The notes: generated by a model not told the origin, from the letters alone. Shown: positions 42,900 to 54,454, counted from the stretch's first letter. The stretch: 64,000 nt of DNA from Theobroma cacao (GCF_000208745.1 NC_030856.1:14897249-14961248); one strand, 5' to 3'. Program-made: numbers and translations.

Positions 42900-45713
42900 T
42901 GTAAAACCCGACCCTATAAACACATGTCATGACATACATGTACTGAGTAGCATGTTATTACAGTAGGAAAGCCCCTAAGAATAGACGAAACAAGGTATTG
43001 TACCTAACGGTACATTTGAATTGATTTAACCTCGAACTAGTTCAAATAGGAATCGTAGGATGAAATTTAATATTTTACAGTCTAGGAATGACTAAAAATG
43101 ATTGTTTGGAGTTCGAGGGTTCATTTGGGGAAAAATTGAAAATTTTGATGTTTAGGGGCAAAATCGTCATTTTGCCACCTAAGATAATAATTTGATCATG
43201 GAGTGAAATTTTTTACCAAGATTAACTATTTGGAGTATAATTTAATGATAGGAAGTGAAAAAGTTTAATTCCGGTGATTTCTGGACTGTAGGGGTAAAAT
43301 CGTAATTTTGCCACTCGCGAACAAAATTTAAGATTTTGAGAGAATTTAGATCAAATTTGACAAATTGGAGAATGGTATGACTATAAGGGATGAACAATAT
43401 GTCTATGGGCAATTTTTCAGTTTTTGGGGCAAAAATGTAATTTTTGACTTTTACGGGGGTAAAAGTGTAAATTATAAAAATTACTCCACCAAGACTTTGG
43501 ATAAGTCTGAGAATTTTATCTAAGCTATGGATATGTGGGACAAGTGTATGGTGAAAATTTGAAAACAAATGGATGGCTAGAATTTAAGGAATTAATAAAA
43601 CATTAAAAAAATGAACAAAATAATATTATATTATTTTAGCCTTTAAAAAGGTCAAAATTTCCAGAATTCTCATCTTCTTCAAGCCGTCCAAACCAGGAGA
43701 GAAAAGGGAGAAAAGAAATAAGAACCCTAGTTGAAAAATTTGAGGAAAATCAAGAGAAATCAAGAAATCAAGCATTAAAAAGGTAAATTTCATTGATTTT
43801 CCTTGTGATTTTCACTACCCATGCATTTTTTCTCATTTCCATGCAAAATTAGAAAGTAGGTATGGACACCCATGCTGGCCAAACCTCCATGGATGAATTT
43901 TGAGCTTGCGTTTTGGTTGATTGTAATTGAATTAAGTGATTGTAGTTAGGTTATATTGTAATATAGCAAAAATAAGCTAGAGAAATAATTTTCTCCCATT
44001 GAAACCCATTATGCTGAATTTTTCCAATGAGGAAAGTGAGCTGATTTTGATGATTTTAGAAGGCTATTGGCTGATATTTAATGGTTAGAAATGTTGGAGA
44101 GAAAATGGGACAATTTAGAGCTAAAATGGAGCGCATTAGCAATTTATCGAGTTAAGTGCCAAAAATAAGTTAATACCGCGTTTAAGCCGTTTTAGGCTAT
44201 TGCATTTCATACCATGCATTAGTATAGAATTTAAGCCAATTATATAGTGATTTAGCATCAATGTGGTGAATTGTGTAATTTTTGCAATGTGTCTAGGAGG
44301 AGAACCTTCCGGTAAAGGCAAGGAAGTCGTACCCGACGAACAGTGATCGGGGCACCTAGAAAGCATTTAATTTGTACAAACGGTGAGTAAACCTATTATT
44401 ATTGTAAATTATCTAGAGTTTATTTTTAAATGCTCTTTATGTATTTTATGAAACGAAAATGAGATTAAAATGGGACTTTTGATGTTTTAGAAATAAATGT
44501 GACAAATAAATATATTGTGTTGATTATCTGAAATAAGAAACTTTTGATTATGAAATTGAGTAAATGGGAGGCTGCCAATTGTCTTGGAAAATATATTTTC
44601 TTATGAATGGCTTATGATATATGAGTATTTGTGGCTATATTTTATAATTGCATTGGGAATTTATGTAAGCTGTCTTTTACTATACAGGCTGGGTAAATAA
44701 AGAAAAGCCACGTTATACTGTCGAAATTTTATTAAAGTTGGTGGGTTTAGTCACTGCAGTGATGGGTTTTCGTGGACTGCCTATTAGAGAGGTACGGTAA
44801 ACCCAGTTATATAGTTACTTCGGTTGTAGAGGCGAGGAGGGTAACTCACGTGGTAGTGTTAGAGCTCACTTCACGTCGAACCCCCACGTGAATGTGTAAC
44901 TTGGCCAACGCCAAGGAGCGGCTTGTTTTTAAAACTAACATGTGTTTAACATGTAAATATCTTAATAACCTTGGTGGACTCGGTTAGATGCCTCGGCCAA
45001 GGTATCCCCGAGGATTAGTTTTTGGCTTGAGCCCTGTTTTTAATAAAAGTCATAAGCCTTAACAATTGTTTTGGTAAATTACAAATATTTTATGGTTTAA
45101 GAAATAAATTGAAAACCTTATGAAATGGTTTGTGATTTGTTGTTTAAACTAGCCTTCATTTTACTCACCTTTAGATATTTATAATAATGTCTGTTTACTC
45201 ATTGGGATTGCAAAATCTCACCCACCTCCTTTTCAAATATTTCAGGCCTGTGGTGGCTTGTAGATACCCAATTTTGTCGAGGATTCCAGTTGACCCCTCT
45301 ATCTCGCAAATAGTAGGTTACTATCACCAACACTTGGTGTATTTATGGGCCACTTATCATTGTAATTATTATTGTACATTATAACTTTGTAAATTATTGT
45401 ATGTATGAATTTATTTTACTACACGTGTTTCTATAAATATTATTTTATATAAAAATGCTATATTTTAATCAATATTTTGAATAGTAATATTTGTCTATAA
45501 ATCCTTTTAAAAAAATTTTGTCTTTTGATTTACTTAAGCCAGAAACGACTAGTAATTGTTTAAAGCGGAATGTTTAACAATGATTGCTCACAAGAAAGGC
45601 AAAAAACTGATACGTAAGCCTTGTGGGGTTTCGATTGGCATTCTGGGTAATGAGTGTAAATCGAGACGTCGTGGCGGTTGTCATGGGCTCGAGGGAGGTT
45701 CCGGGTCATGATA
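42900..45713 (+). mobile_element. Solo LTR of 2,814 bp with perfect target duplication
   Basis: It starts TGTAAAACCCGACC and ends GGGTCATGATA. It is flanked by TATAG on both sides (42,895-42,899 and 45,714-45,718). The same family occurs at 1-303 and 63,870-64,000; the latter shows the undecayed end TGTCACGACCC in reverse. No internal domain is present, so LTR-LTR recombination removed it. Several 'ggggcaaaat..attttgcc' motifs lie at 43,155-43,475. Short open frames within are not genes. Confidence 0.95.
43155..43475 (+). repeat. Repeated self-complementary motif GGCAAAATCGTCATTTTGCC
   Basis: 43,157-43,176 has perfect 8-bp arms around CGTC. 43,293-43,312 is the same with one arm mismatch. 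Decayed versions start near 43,436 and 43,455. Counterparts are visible in reverse at the left edge (9-50). Confidence 0.75.
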
Positions 45714-45718
45714 TATAG

Positions 45719-46277
45719 AAAGCTTTGAGATTTGTCCAGCAATAGGGGTTTTATAAGTGCATTCTTTGTTGTAAGTCTCGATGCTTATACCATAAGCATC
45801 GATATCTACTGTGTTGTATGTAAACTGATAAAGGTGTTGAAACTGTTTTAACTTGATAAATGTTTTGCACAATGGATTATAATTTAAATGGTTTTGAATG
45901 GGTAGAAAGCACCCCTGCATTAGGGATTTGGATAGGAAAACTTGCATGGTTTCAAATTAAAAGTTGCATAGTTTTTATGAACTTCCTCAATATCTTATGC
46001 TTGTTCCCTTCCATGCTACTCAATCAGTATTTTGTACTCCCCACTTTTACAGTTCATATTTTTTAGATCCGACAGTAGCAGGAATATAGACTTTGAGAGA
46101 GTCTTATCTAAACACTACAATGGTAGGTATTTCTGATGGCATTCAATAGCAGCCTTGCACTCGTGTCCTCTTTTGTATGAGTTGTGGGTTAATTTTGGGC
46201 TAATTATGATAGTCTTGTATAGACTTGTCATAGCCATGAAGTGGTGTTGTCTTTGATGGGTTTGGCTATGGATGGCA
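45719..46277 (+). mobile_element. Old LTR, third part, with a strong hairpin
   Basis: Continues the LTR after the solo LTR. The stem TCGATGCTTAT / ATAAGCATCGA (45,778-45,788 and 45,792-45,802) is a perfect 11-bp inverted repeat with a 3-base loop. The part after 46,130 resembles the closing portion of gypsy LTRs. It is interrupted at 46,278 by a copia LTR. Confidence 0.45.
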
Positions 46278-46549
46278 TGCTCAAAATACGTAGCAGAAAG
46301 AAAATTAAGACTTTATAACTAAATGACAAAAACATGCCTCCACCTATGGATCACCTTGGTGATATTTAACACATAAAAGCACAAAATAAAATATTATTTA
46401 GAAAGTTACCTTGCTAAGTAATTTCGNAATTATTATTTAGAAAGTTACCTTGCCAAGTAATTTCGTAATCACAATAGCACTTCTTGAAACAATCCCACGA
46501 ACACCACAAGGAGCAAAAACCCTAGCCAATCAAGTGCTTGGCCTCCAAT
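46278..46549 (-). mobile_element. Third copia element: LTR, left part
   Basis: The LTR begins TGCTCAAAATACG at 46,278. It is cut at the GGTAG duplication by the chromovirus and resumes at 56,321. It contains a 36-bp direct duplication around an N (46,427). Confidence 0.55.
46391..46465 (+). repeat. 36-bp direct duplication with an N at the junction
   Basis: 46,391-46,426 and 46,430-46,465 share 'tattatttagaaagttacct' and the following 'tg(c/t)(c/t)aagtaatttcg'. The N is at 46,427. Confidence 0.9.
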
Positions 46550-46554
46550 GGTAG

Positions 46555-48736
46555 TGTGAAACCTCGACCTTCATAGATGCGTAACTCGAAGTGGAACTTT
46601 TATTTAAAGGTGTAATTTGAGCTAATGATGCTAGTTTTATGTTACTTATAGATGCTAGTTTTATGTTACTTATAATTATTTTATGTCGTTATAGGAGTAG
46701 GATCAAAAATAATTTTAATTGGTGAAAAAAGGTGCATAATTAACTATAGCTCTGTTTGCATATATTTCGGTTTTTTAAGTATATCTCCCACTACAGAAGT
46801 CCAAATGACATGATTTTTATACCATTAGAAAGATAAGAGGCAGGGCTAAAACTTTTATGTTTGCCACTATTCCCAGTTCTAGTGGAAAGGTGGTCAAAAG
46901 CTATGTCGAAGTGAAAAGACTGCGCTAGAAGAACAGAAATTGGCAGAATGTTTGAGCATCGCGGCGTTGGAAATTGAGAGCTACAGCCCTCACCGTAAAT
47001 TCCACAAATAACAAGATTTTGGGGTTTTTGAAGCTAGGACTTTTGGGGGCTACTTAAGGGACCTCTTTTAGAGGATTTTGGACCTTTTCTTAGTGTTAAA
47101 AAAGTAAAAGATTGCACAAGAACAAGAGAAAGACCTTCTATAATAGTTTGGGAATTCTTGAGGAAATATTCAATTGCAAATTTAGCAAGGTGAGAATTTA
47201 AATTGAGTTGATATTTTAGTTGTTGAGAATGATTAATAGTTAGATTTATGAGTGTTTTGTAGTTGAGGTAGTTTATTCATTTTGGTGTTATTATAATAGT
47301 GCAAATAATTAGCCACTTGATGGTAGTTGGAAGCTAGTTAGGAATAACTAATGGAACATGATTTAGGAGATAGCTTTTAAAATTATGGTTATGTGATTGA
47401 GTTAATTATGATGCTAATGTGTGATAGGTTTTGCCGAAGCCCCATATCACCATTCGAGGCATTAGTGGAATTTGGAGCTACTTTAAGAATCAACAAAGAC
47501 AGGTGAGTGGACTTGCATTTCAAAATTTGTTTTGGGAATGTGAAGGTAATTGTACAAACATTTGAAAGATTTTATCCAGTTTTTCTTTAAAAATGTACCT
47601 TGGGAACAAGCCTTTGGTGAAGTGTTTTTATCTTGTAAAAATGTGTTGTATAAATGGTTTATGTGTTATCACAATATGATGATATGTATAATATGCATTG
47701 GGTGTTTCTTTCGTATGTTAATGTGGACCTAGCTATGTGCGAGTAGGAGTGCGCATACACCGATGATGACCTGGCTATGTGCGAGTAGAAGTGCGCATAA
47801 GTCGATGATGACTCGGCTATGTGCAAGTAAGAGTGCACATAGGCCAATGCTGACCCAGCCATGTGCTAGTGGGGAGTGCACATGAGCTGATGACGATGGG
47901 AGAGTGTGCATGGTGATGGATATATATATATATATATATACATATATGTTTGCACATGTGTGACTATAATGTATGTGGAATCTTGCTTGCTGAACCTTGA
48001 GCATTTTTTTTAGTGTTCCAAATTGATTTACATTGCAATGAAATGGTTTATTTGGGATGAAAGGAAGTCTTTCTTGTTGCTCTGTTTCTTGCTGCAGCGA
48101 GAATGAAAATTTCTATGCCACTTATCACTTGGCTGGTTTTTGCCATATTTTCCACTTCTCCAATTTCATGTTGAATATGAATTCTCTATCATCACATGAT
48201 TTATCAACTAAGGGTTCAATTAAGGGTTTTAATAAGGACTTAAGCTAAAGTGTATCATTTTCAAATAAGTGCATTATGATTTCAAACTTTTCCTTATTAT
48301 ATTGCTTGTTCCCTTCCTTGTTCACTCACTGCGTTTATACTCACCATTTTCAACTTCATGTTTTCAGATTAAGAGGCAGTTGGTAACTAGGTCGAGGTGT
48401 CTTCGTATATTCGACCCTTGGTAGGTGTCTCGGCATTCAGTAGCTATACATTTCTTCAAGTCTCTCCGCTGGAAGTCGAGTACTCTTTTTTTATTGTGTA
48501 TAGACAGACCCAATGTAAACTATTAAGACGTATGTTTAGATAATACATGTATCTTTGATTGGTAATGCCACTACGAGTTAGCAATGTTTAGTATTATTTT
48601 AATTCAAAGTTATGAAATGTGATTTATCAACTTTGATGGAATGTTGAACAGGTCATATTAATAGGCTTGCTTGGACTTAGTGGGCTATGTCCATTGAGCC
48701 CTTGCATCTCTCATGGCCGAGATTTAGGTCGTGACA
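46555..48736 (+). mobile_element. 5' LTR of the chromovirus, with internal deletion
   Basis: 2,182 bp, TGTGAAACC...TCGTGACA. Compared with the 3' LTR it lacks about 315 bp after 'aagaacaagag' (near 47,125). That missing segment holds the TATA box in the 3' LTR and in the fragment at 645-2,138. It also has a private 24-bp tandem duplication (46,627-46,674). Confidence 0.95.
47729..47880 (+). repeat. 43-bp minisatellite, four units, in the 5' LTR
   Basis: Units follow 'gacc(t/c)(a/g)gctatgtgcgagta' plus 'ggagtgcgcata(a/c)gccgatgat'. The same four-unit array is at 55,310-55,460. An (AT)n tract (47,921-47,943) follows. Confidence 0.9.
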
Positions 48737-48740
48737 ATGT

Positions 48741-48752
48741 TGGTATTAGAGC
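48741..48752 (+). other. Primer binding site of the chromovirus
   Basis: TGGTATTAGAGC lies four bases after the LTR end. It matches TGGTATCAGAGC (initiator Met tRNA) with one C to T change. Confidence 0.85.
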
Positions 48753-48961
48753 CCTAGGTTGTCTAGGTCCTAGGACTTTCCTTTTATTGGTCCGACGGAG
48801 CGTCGGGTCTTTATGTGAAAACTTCGATTGTGAAGTGTGAACCGTGACACATTTTACAACCAAGGGACTGCATAAATTCCCTATCTTAGAAACTACCTTT
48901 TGCCTTAAGTATGATTATAAAATGTGTTTAATAACAAGTGTTTACTCTTGTCTAGGTAAGA

Positions 48962-50422
48962 ATGCTGCCTAAGACATAAGCCGCCTCAGGATGGATGGAG
49001 GAGCAAAATGCTCCTACTGATATGGTAGATAGGCCACGAGCATCCACCCTGAGGGGCTGAGGTAGACGTGGCAGGGCCACTAGACCGGTGAGGGCGGATA
49101 CGTCCGTGAGTAGACGAGAGGAAGGATAGTCTTCAGGTGATGTAGATAGACAACCAGTTGGGAGCATTACCATTGAGGATTTGGCAGCAGGCCTACAGGG
49201 AGTCAATCGGGTCGTAGAGATGATGGAGACTCGTATGGATGATATACAAAGGATAGTAGAGGGGAGACCTACAGCACAAGAATCCCCTAGCTCCCAAGGA
49301 CAAGCCGATCGCCAACATCATGAGGTCAAGAGGGGACAATTAGAGATTTCTCTTCCTGATTTTCTCAAGCTTAAACCTCCATCATTTTCGAGATCTGATG
49401 CTTCGAAGAAGCCCCAAATTTTCTAAGATAAGATGGAGAAAATATGCAAAGCTTTGGGATGCTCTAGTGTTCAACCAGTTGAGCTAGCCGTCTTCTGATT
49501 AGAGGATATGGCGTAGGAGTGCTATAGCTCTTTATGCAAAGGCAAACCAACGAATGCTGCACCATTGACTTGGGGTGGGTTTAGTACAGCCTTCTTGGAT
49601 CGATTCTTACCACTCAGTGTACATAATGCCAAAGCTAGGGAATTTGAGACTTTGGTGCAGACTTCGAGTATGACGGTGTCAGAGTATGACATCAAATTCA
49701 TGCAGCTGGCTCGCTATGCGCCCTATCTCATTTCTACTAAGTAGATGAAGATTCAGAGGTTTGTGGATGGGCTAGTAGAGTTGTTGTTTAGGGCTGTGGC
49801 ATCCCGAGATTTCAATACCTACTCTGCAGCTATAGATTGTGCTCAGCGGATTGAGATGAGGACCAGTGAGAGTAAGGCCATGAGGGATAGAGCAAGAAAG
49901 GCCAAGACAGAGGGTTATCAAGGCCGCAGAGATTTTAGCAGTGGGATGTCGTCTTCTAGTCGTTAGGGTCCACAAAGGGACTCACAATTAACCCAACAGG
50001 GGAGTGAGATGCCTGGTGCTAGAACTGGGGCTAGATAGAGAACTTTCAGTGCTGGAAGGCAGCAAGATTCTAGACAAGGTAGTCAAGTTATCAACCCTTG
50101 TAATACTTGTGTGGGACGGCATAGAGGAAGATGCCTCCGTGCTACGGGAGTTTATTTCTTATGCAGTCAGCCTGGACATATTATGAGGAATTACCCAATG
50201 GCTCGTCAATCGTAAGGTTCAGCTCGTGGTTCCACCCAACTAGCTTCATTTGCTCCTTCAGTCGCCACATCGTCTGATCGGGAGGCTAGCGGATCCAAAG
50301 GTAGAGGTGCTGGTACTTCTTCTTAGGGTAGGCCTTCTAGGTCTAAATGTCAGAGTTCCATTGGTAGGGGTCAAGCAAAGGTGTTTGCTTTAACACCATT
50401 GCAGGCCTAGACATCAAATGTT
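48962..50422 (+). pseudogene. gag: Chromovirus gag
   Basis: The start is ATG at 48,962, with a stop after five codons. Recognisable stretches are [48 protein letters not shown] and [15 protein letters not shown], then FVDGL and [10 protein letters not shown] zinc knuckle region near 50,125-50,205 ([11 protein letters not shown]) has lost its last Cys. Several stops stand where related proteins have Gln (for example before 49,968, at 50,036 and 50,409). This suggests C to T decay. Confidence 0.9.
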
Positions 50423-50900
50423 GTGGTCTTAGGTACTCTTTCTATTTGTAATGTGGATGCTCGAGTACTGTTTGATCCTGGTGCTACCCATTCTTTTATT
50501 TTTCCATGTTTTACATCTTGTTTGGGTAAAACTCATGCTAGGAGAGAGGAACAATTAATAGTGTCTACTCCTTTAAAGGAGGTATTTATGGCTGAATGGG
50601 AATATGAGTCCTATGTAGTTCGAGTCGAGGACAAGGACACTTTGGTGAATCTAGTGGTGTTAGACACCTTAGACTTTGACTTGATTTTGGGAATGGATTG
50701 GTTGGCACCCTGCCATGCCAGTGTGGATTGTTATCATAAATTAGTGAAATTTGATTTTCTCGGTGAGCTCTTATTTAGTATTCAGGGGGATAGGAGTAAT
50801 GCTCCAACTAATTTGATATCGGTCATGTTTACTAGAAAGTTATTAAGACAGGGTTGTTTAGGTTACTTGGCTGTGGTAAGGGATACTCAGGCGAAGGTTG
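50423..50900 (+). pseudogene. pol: Chromovirus protease
   Basis: The active-site stretch [14 protein letters not shown] (about 50,459-50,500) and the later [20 protein letters not shown] are typical of Ty3/gypsy protease. This part is open and continuous with the RT start. Confidence 0.9.
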
Positions 50901-51810
50901 GAGATATAAGCCAAGTGTCAGTGGTGAATGAGTTCAAGGATGTATTTCCCGAGGAACTACCAGGTTTGCTTCCCGAGTGGGAAATTGAATTTTGTATAGA
51001 TTTGATTCCCTACACTAGACCTATATCCATACCCCCATATAGAATGGCACCTGCAGAGCTTAAAGAGTTTAAGTATCAGTTGGAAGATTTATTGGATAAA
51101 GGCTTCATCCGTCCTAGTGTCTCCCCATGGGGAGCACCGGTGTTATTTGTCAAGAAGAAAGATGGGTCACTTAGGCTATGCATTGACTCCCGACAGCTTA
51201 ATAAAGTGATGTTGAAGAATAAGTATCCACTTCCAAGAATAGATGATTTATTTGATCAACTACAAGGAGCACAATGTTTCTCTAAAATAGATTTGTAATC
51301 TGGGTACCATCAGTTAAGGATCCGGAATGAAGATATACCCAAGACCACATTTCGAACAAGATATGGGCATTATGAGTTTTTGGTGATGTCATTTGGGCTT
51401 ATAAATGCCCCTGCAGCCTTTATGGATTTGATGAACTAGGTGTTCAAGCCCTATTTGGACAAGTTTGTGGTGATGTTTATTGATAACATCTTGATCTACT
51501 CGAAGAGCCGAGAAGAGCACGAGCAACATCGTAAGATAGTGCTCCAAACTTTGAAAGAACATCGACTATATGCCAAGTTCTCCAAGTGTGAGTTTTTGAC
51601 TTGAAAGTGTTGCATTTTTAGGACATGTGGTATCCAAAGATGGGGTACAAGTTGATCTAAAGAAAGTTGAGGTAGTGGAGAAGTGGCCAAGGTCGACCTC
51701 AGTTACGGAGGTTAGAAGCTTTTTGGGTTTGGCTGGCTATTATCGTCGTTTTGTGAAGGACTTCTCTAAAATAGTTACCCTCTAATAAAGCTGACACGTA
51801 AGGATACAAA
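50901..51810 (+). pseudogene. pol: Chromovirus reverse transcriptase
   Basis: [20 protein letters not shown], then [56 protein letters not shown] and [15 protein letters not shown] then a stop at 51,296. It continues SGYHQLRI and the catalytic box [15 protein letters not shown] (about 51,466-51,510). The box reads IDN where IDD is required. A one-base insertion near 51,595 shifts the frame. [16 protein letters not shown] and [20 protein letters not shown] follow. Confidence 0.93.
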
Positions 51811-52290
51811 GTTTGAGTGGTCAGATGCTTGTGAGAATAACTTTGAGAAGCTTAAGGCATGCCTCACCACAGCTCTAGTATTAAGCCTACCACAAGACAC
51901 CGGGGGTTATACGGTATTTTGTGATGCATCACGGATTGGTTTAGGGTGTGTATTAATGCAGCATGGGAAGGTGATTGCGTATGCATCAAGGCAACTTAAA
52001 AGGCATAAGCAGAATTACCCGCACACGATTTGGAGATGGCAGCAATCGTGTTTGCCTTTTAGAGACATTATTTGTATGGTGAGACTTGTGAGATATATAC
52101 GGACCACAAAAGCCTGAAGTAGGTGGATGGAGTTACTAAAGGAGTATGATTATACTATTCTCTATCATCCGGGTAAGGCAAATGTAGTGGCAGATGCCTT
52201 GAGTCGAAAATCGATGGGGAGCTTGGCACATATCTCCACAAATAGGAGATTCTTGATTAGGGAGGTGCATAGCTTGGGAGACATGGGTGT
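51811..52290 (+). pseudogene. pol: Chromovirus RNase H
   Basis: [20 protein letters not shown] (first Asp present), [17 protein letters not shown], then after a frame change MELLKEYDYTILYHPGKANV and ADALSRKS. The middle section is damaged by a frameshift (about 52,020-52,120). Confidence 0.92.
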
Positions 52291-53580
52291 GCACTTGGAA
52301 GTTTTGGAGGCAAGTGCATTGCTAGCACACTTTAAAGTGAGGCCTATCTTAATGGACCAGATTAAAAAAGCACAAAGCAAAGATGAGTTTGTAACTAAGG
52401 CCTTAGAGGACCCTCAAGGAAGGAAAGGAAAGATGTTTACTAAAGGCACAGATGGAGTGATGAGATATGGAACTAAACTATATGTGCCTGATAGTGATGG
52501 ATTAAGGAGAGAAATATTGGAGGAAGTGCACATGGTAGCCTATGTGGTACATCCAGGTGCTACAAAGATGTATCAAGATTTGAAAGAGGTATATTGGTGG
52601 GAAGGACTCAAGAAAGATGTAGCCGAGCTCATCTCCAAGTGCCCGGTTTGTCAATAGGTTAAGGCCGAGCATCAAAGGCTTGCAGGGCTATTACAACCGT
52701 TACCAGTGCCCGAGTGGAAGTGGGAACGTATTACCATGGACTTTGTAATAGGTTTGCCTCGGACTAGTGGGGGTTACGATTCGATCTGGGTCATAGTAGA
52801 TCGATAAACTAAATCAGCTCACTTTCTTCCAGTTAAAACTACATACGGAGCTGCCCAGTATGCCAAGCTTTATGTAGATGAGATAATACAGCTGCATGGC
52901 ATTCCTGTTTCTATAATATCTGACAGAGGAGCACAATTCACCTGTAGGTTTTAGGAAAAGTTGTAGGAAGAATTGGGCACTAAGTTGGATTTTAGCACGA
53001 CTTTCGACGCGCAAACCGATGGCCAGTCTGAATGGACCATTCAGACATTGGAGGATATGTTGAGGGCTTGTTTAATAGACCTTGGGGTCAAGTGGGATCG
53101 ATATTTACCCTTAGTGGAGTTTGCCTACAACAACAGTTTCCACACTAGCATCCAAATGGCACCATTTGAAGCATTATATGGAAGGAGGTGCAGGTCACCT
53201 ATTGAATGGCTAGAAGTGAAAGAAAGGAAACTCTTAGGGCCTAAGTTGGTGCAGGACGCCACCGAGAAAATATGTATGATTTGTCAAAGGATGTTAACAG
53301 CACAAAGTAGACAAAAGTTCTATGTTGATAACAGACGGAGGGACTTGGAATTTCAAGTGGGAGATCATGTCTTTTTTAAGGTCTCACCAACGAAAGGGAT
53401 AATGAGGTTTGGCAAGAAGGGAAAGTTGAGCCCTCGATATATAAGACCCTTCGAGATCTTAGAAATGGTTTGGAGTAGTGGCATATCGTTTGGCATTACT
53501 GCCAGACCTTTCTAATATTCACCCCGTGTTTCATGTGTCAATGCTTAGGAAGCACAACCCGGATCCATCACATGTAATAC
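52291..53580 (+). pseudogene. pol: Chromovirus integrase
   Basis: The HHCC zinc-binding region (H..H near 52,530-52,552 and CPVC near 52,641) is followed by a stop at 52,657. The core then keeps all three catalytic residues: Asp in [10 protein letters not shown], Asp in SIISDRGAQFT, Glu in DGQSEWTIQ. Stops lie at 52,804, 52,952 and 52,964. PLVEFAYNNSFHTSIQMAPF and EALYGRRCRSP follow. A frameshift near 53,470 moves into the last frame (YRLALLPDLSNIHPVFHVSM). Confidence 0.93.
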
Positions 53581-53780
53581 GGTATGAAACCATCCAGCTG
53601 AACAATGATCTAACCTATGAGGAGCAACCGGTAGCTATGCTTGATAGACCAGTCAAAAAGCTTCGTTCAAAGGAGATAGCCTTAGTGAAGGTGTTATGGC
53701 AAAACCACACCAGCGAAGAGGTAACATGGGAAGCTGAGGAGGAGATGCAGATAAAGCATCCACACCTCTTTAATATGTAG
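53581..53780 (+). pseudogene. pol: Chromodomain at the end of the chromovirus polyprotein
   Basis: RSKEIALVKVLWQNHTSEEV and TWEAEEEMQIKHPHLF form the chromodomain core found at the C-terminus of chromovirus integrases, thought to guide insertion to heterochromatin. It ends at TAG 53,778-53,780. Confidence 0.9.
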
Positions 53781-53827
53781 AGGTATGCTACCTTATAGTT
53801 CGATTTAAATTTGAGGATCGAATTTCT

Positions 53828-53842
53828 TTTAATGGGGGAGAA
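53828..53842 (+). other. Polypurine tract of the chromovirus
   Basis: TTTAATGGGGGAGAA directly precedes the 3' LTR. Confidence 0.9.
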
Positions 53843-54454
53843 TGTGAAACCTCGACCTTAATAGACGCGTAGCTCAAGGTGGAACTTATGTTTAAAGGTT
53901 TAATTTGAGCTAATGATGCTAGTTTTAATTTACTTATAATTATTTTATGTCGTTATAGGAGTAGGATCAAAAATAATTTTAATTGGTAAAGAAAGGTGCA
54001 TAATGAACAGTAGCCTTATTTACATATATTTCGGTTTTTCAAATATATCTCCCACTACAGAAGTCCAAATGACATGATTTTTAGACCATTAGAAAGAGAA
54101 GAGGTAGGGCTACAACTTTGATGTTTACCACTTTTCCCAAATCTAGTGGGAAGGTGGTCAAAATCTTTGTCGAAGTGAAAGGACTGCGCTAGAAGAATAG
54201 AAATTGGTAGAATGTTTTAGCGCCATGGCACTGGAAATTGAGAGCCGCGACCCTCACCGTAAATTCTAAAAATAAGAAGATTTTGGGGTTTTTGAAGTTA
54301 AGACTTTTGGGGGCTACTTAAGGGACCTCTTTTAGAGGATTTTGGACCTTTTCCTAGTGTTAAAAGAGTAAAAGATTGCACAAGAACAAGAGGAAGACAA
54401 GTGGCATTGCTAAGGGCATTATTGTAATTTCATGAACAATTGGATAAGTTTTAA

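Noticed and set aside
47659..48004. Open frames rich in Ala-His-Ser on the minus strand
   Set aside because: They are translations of the LTR minisatellite. The same occurs at 55,248-55,536.
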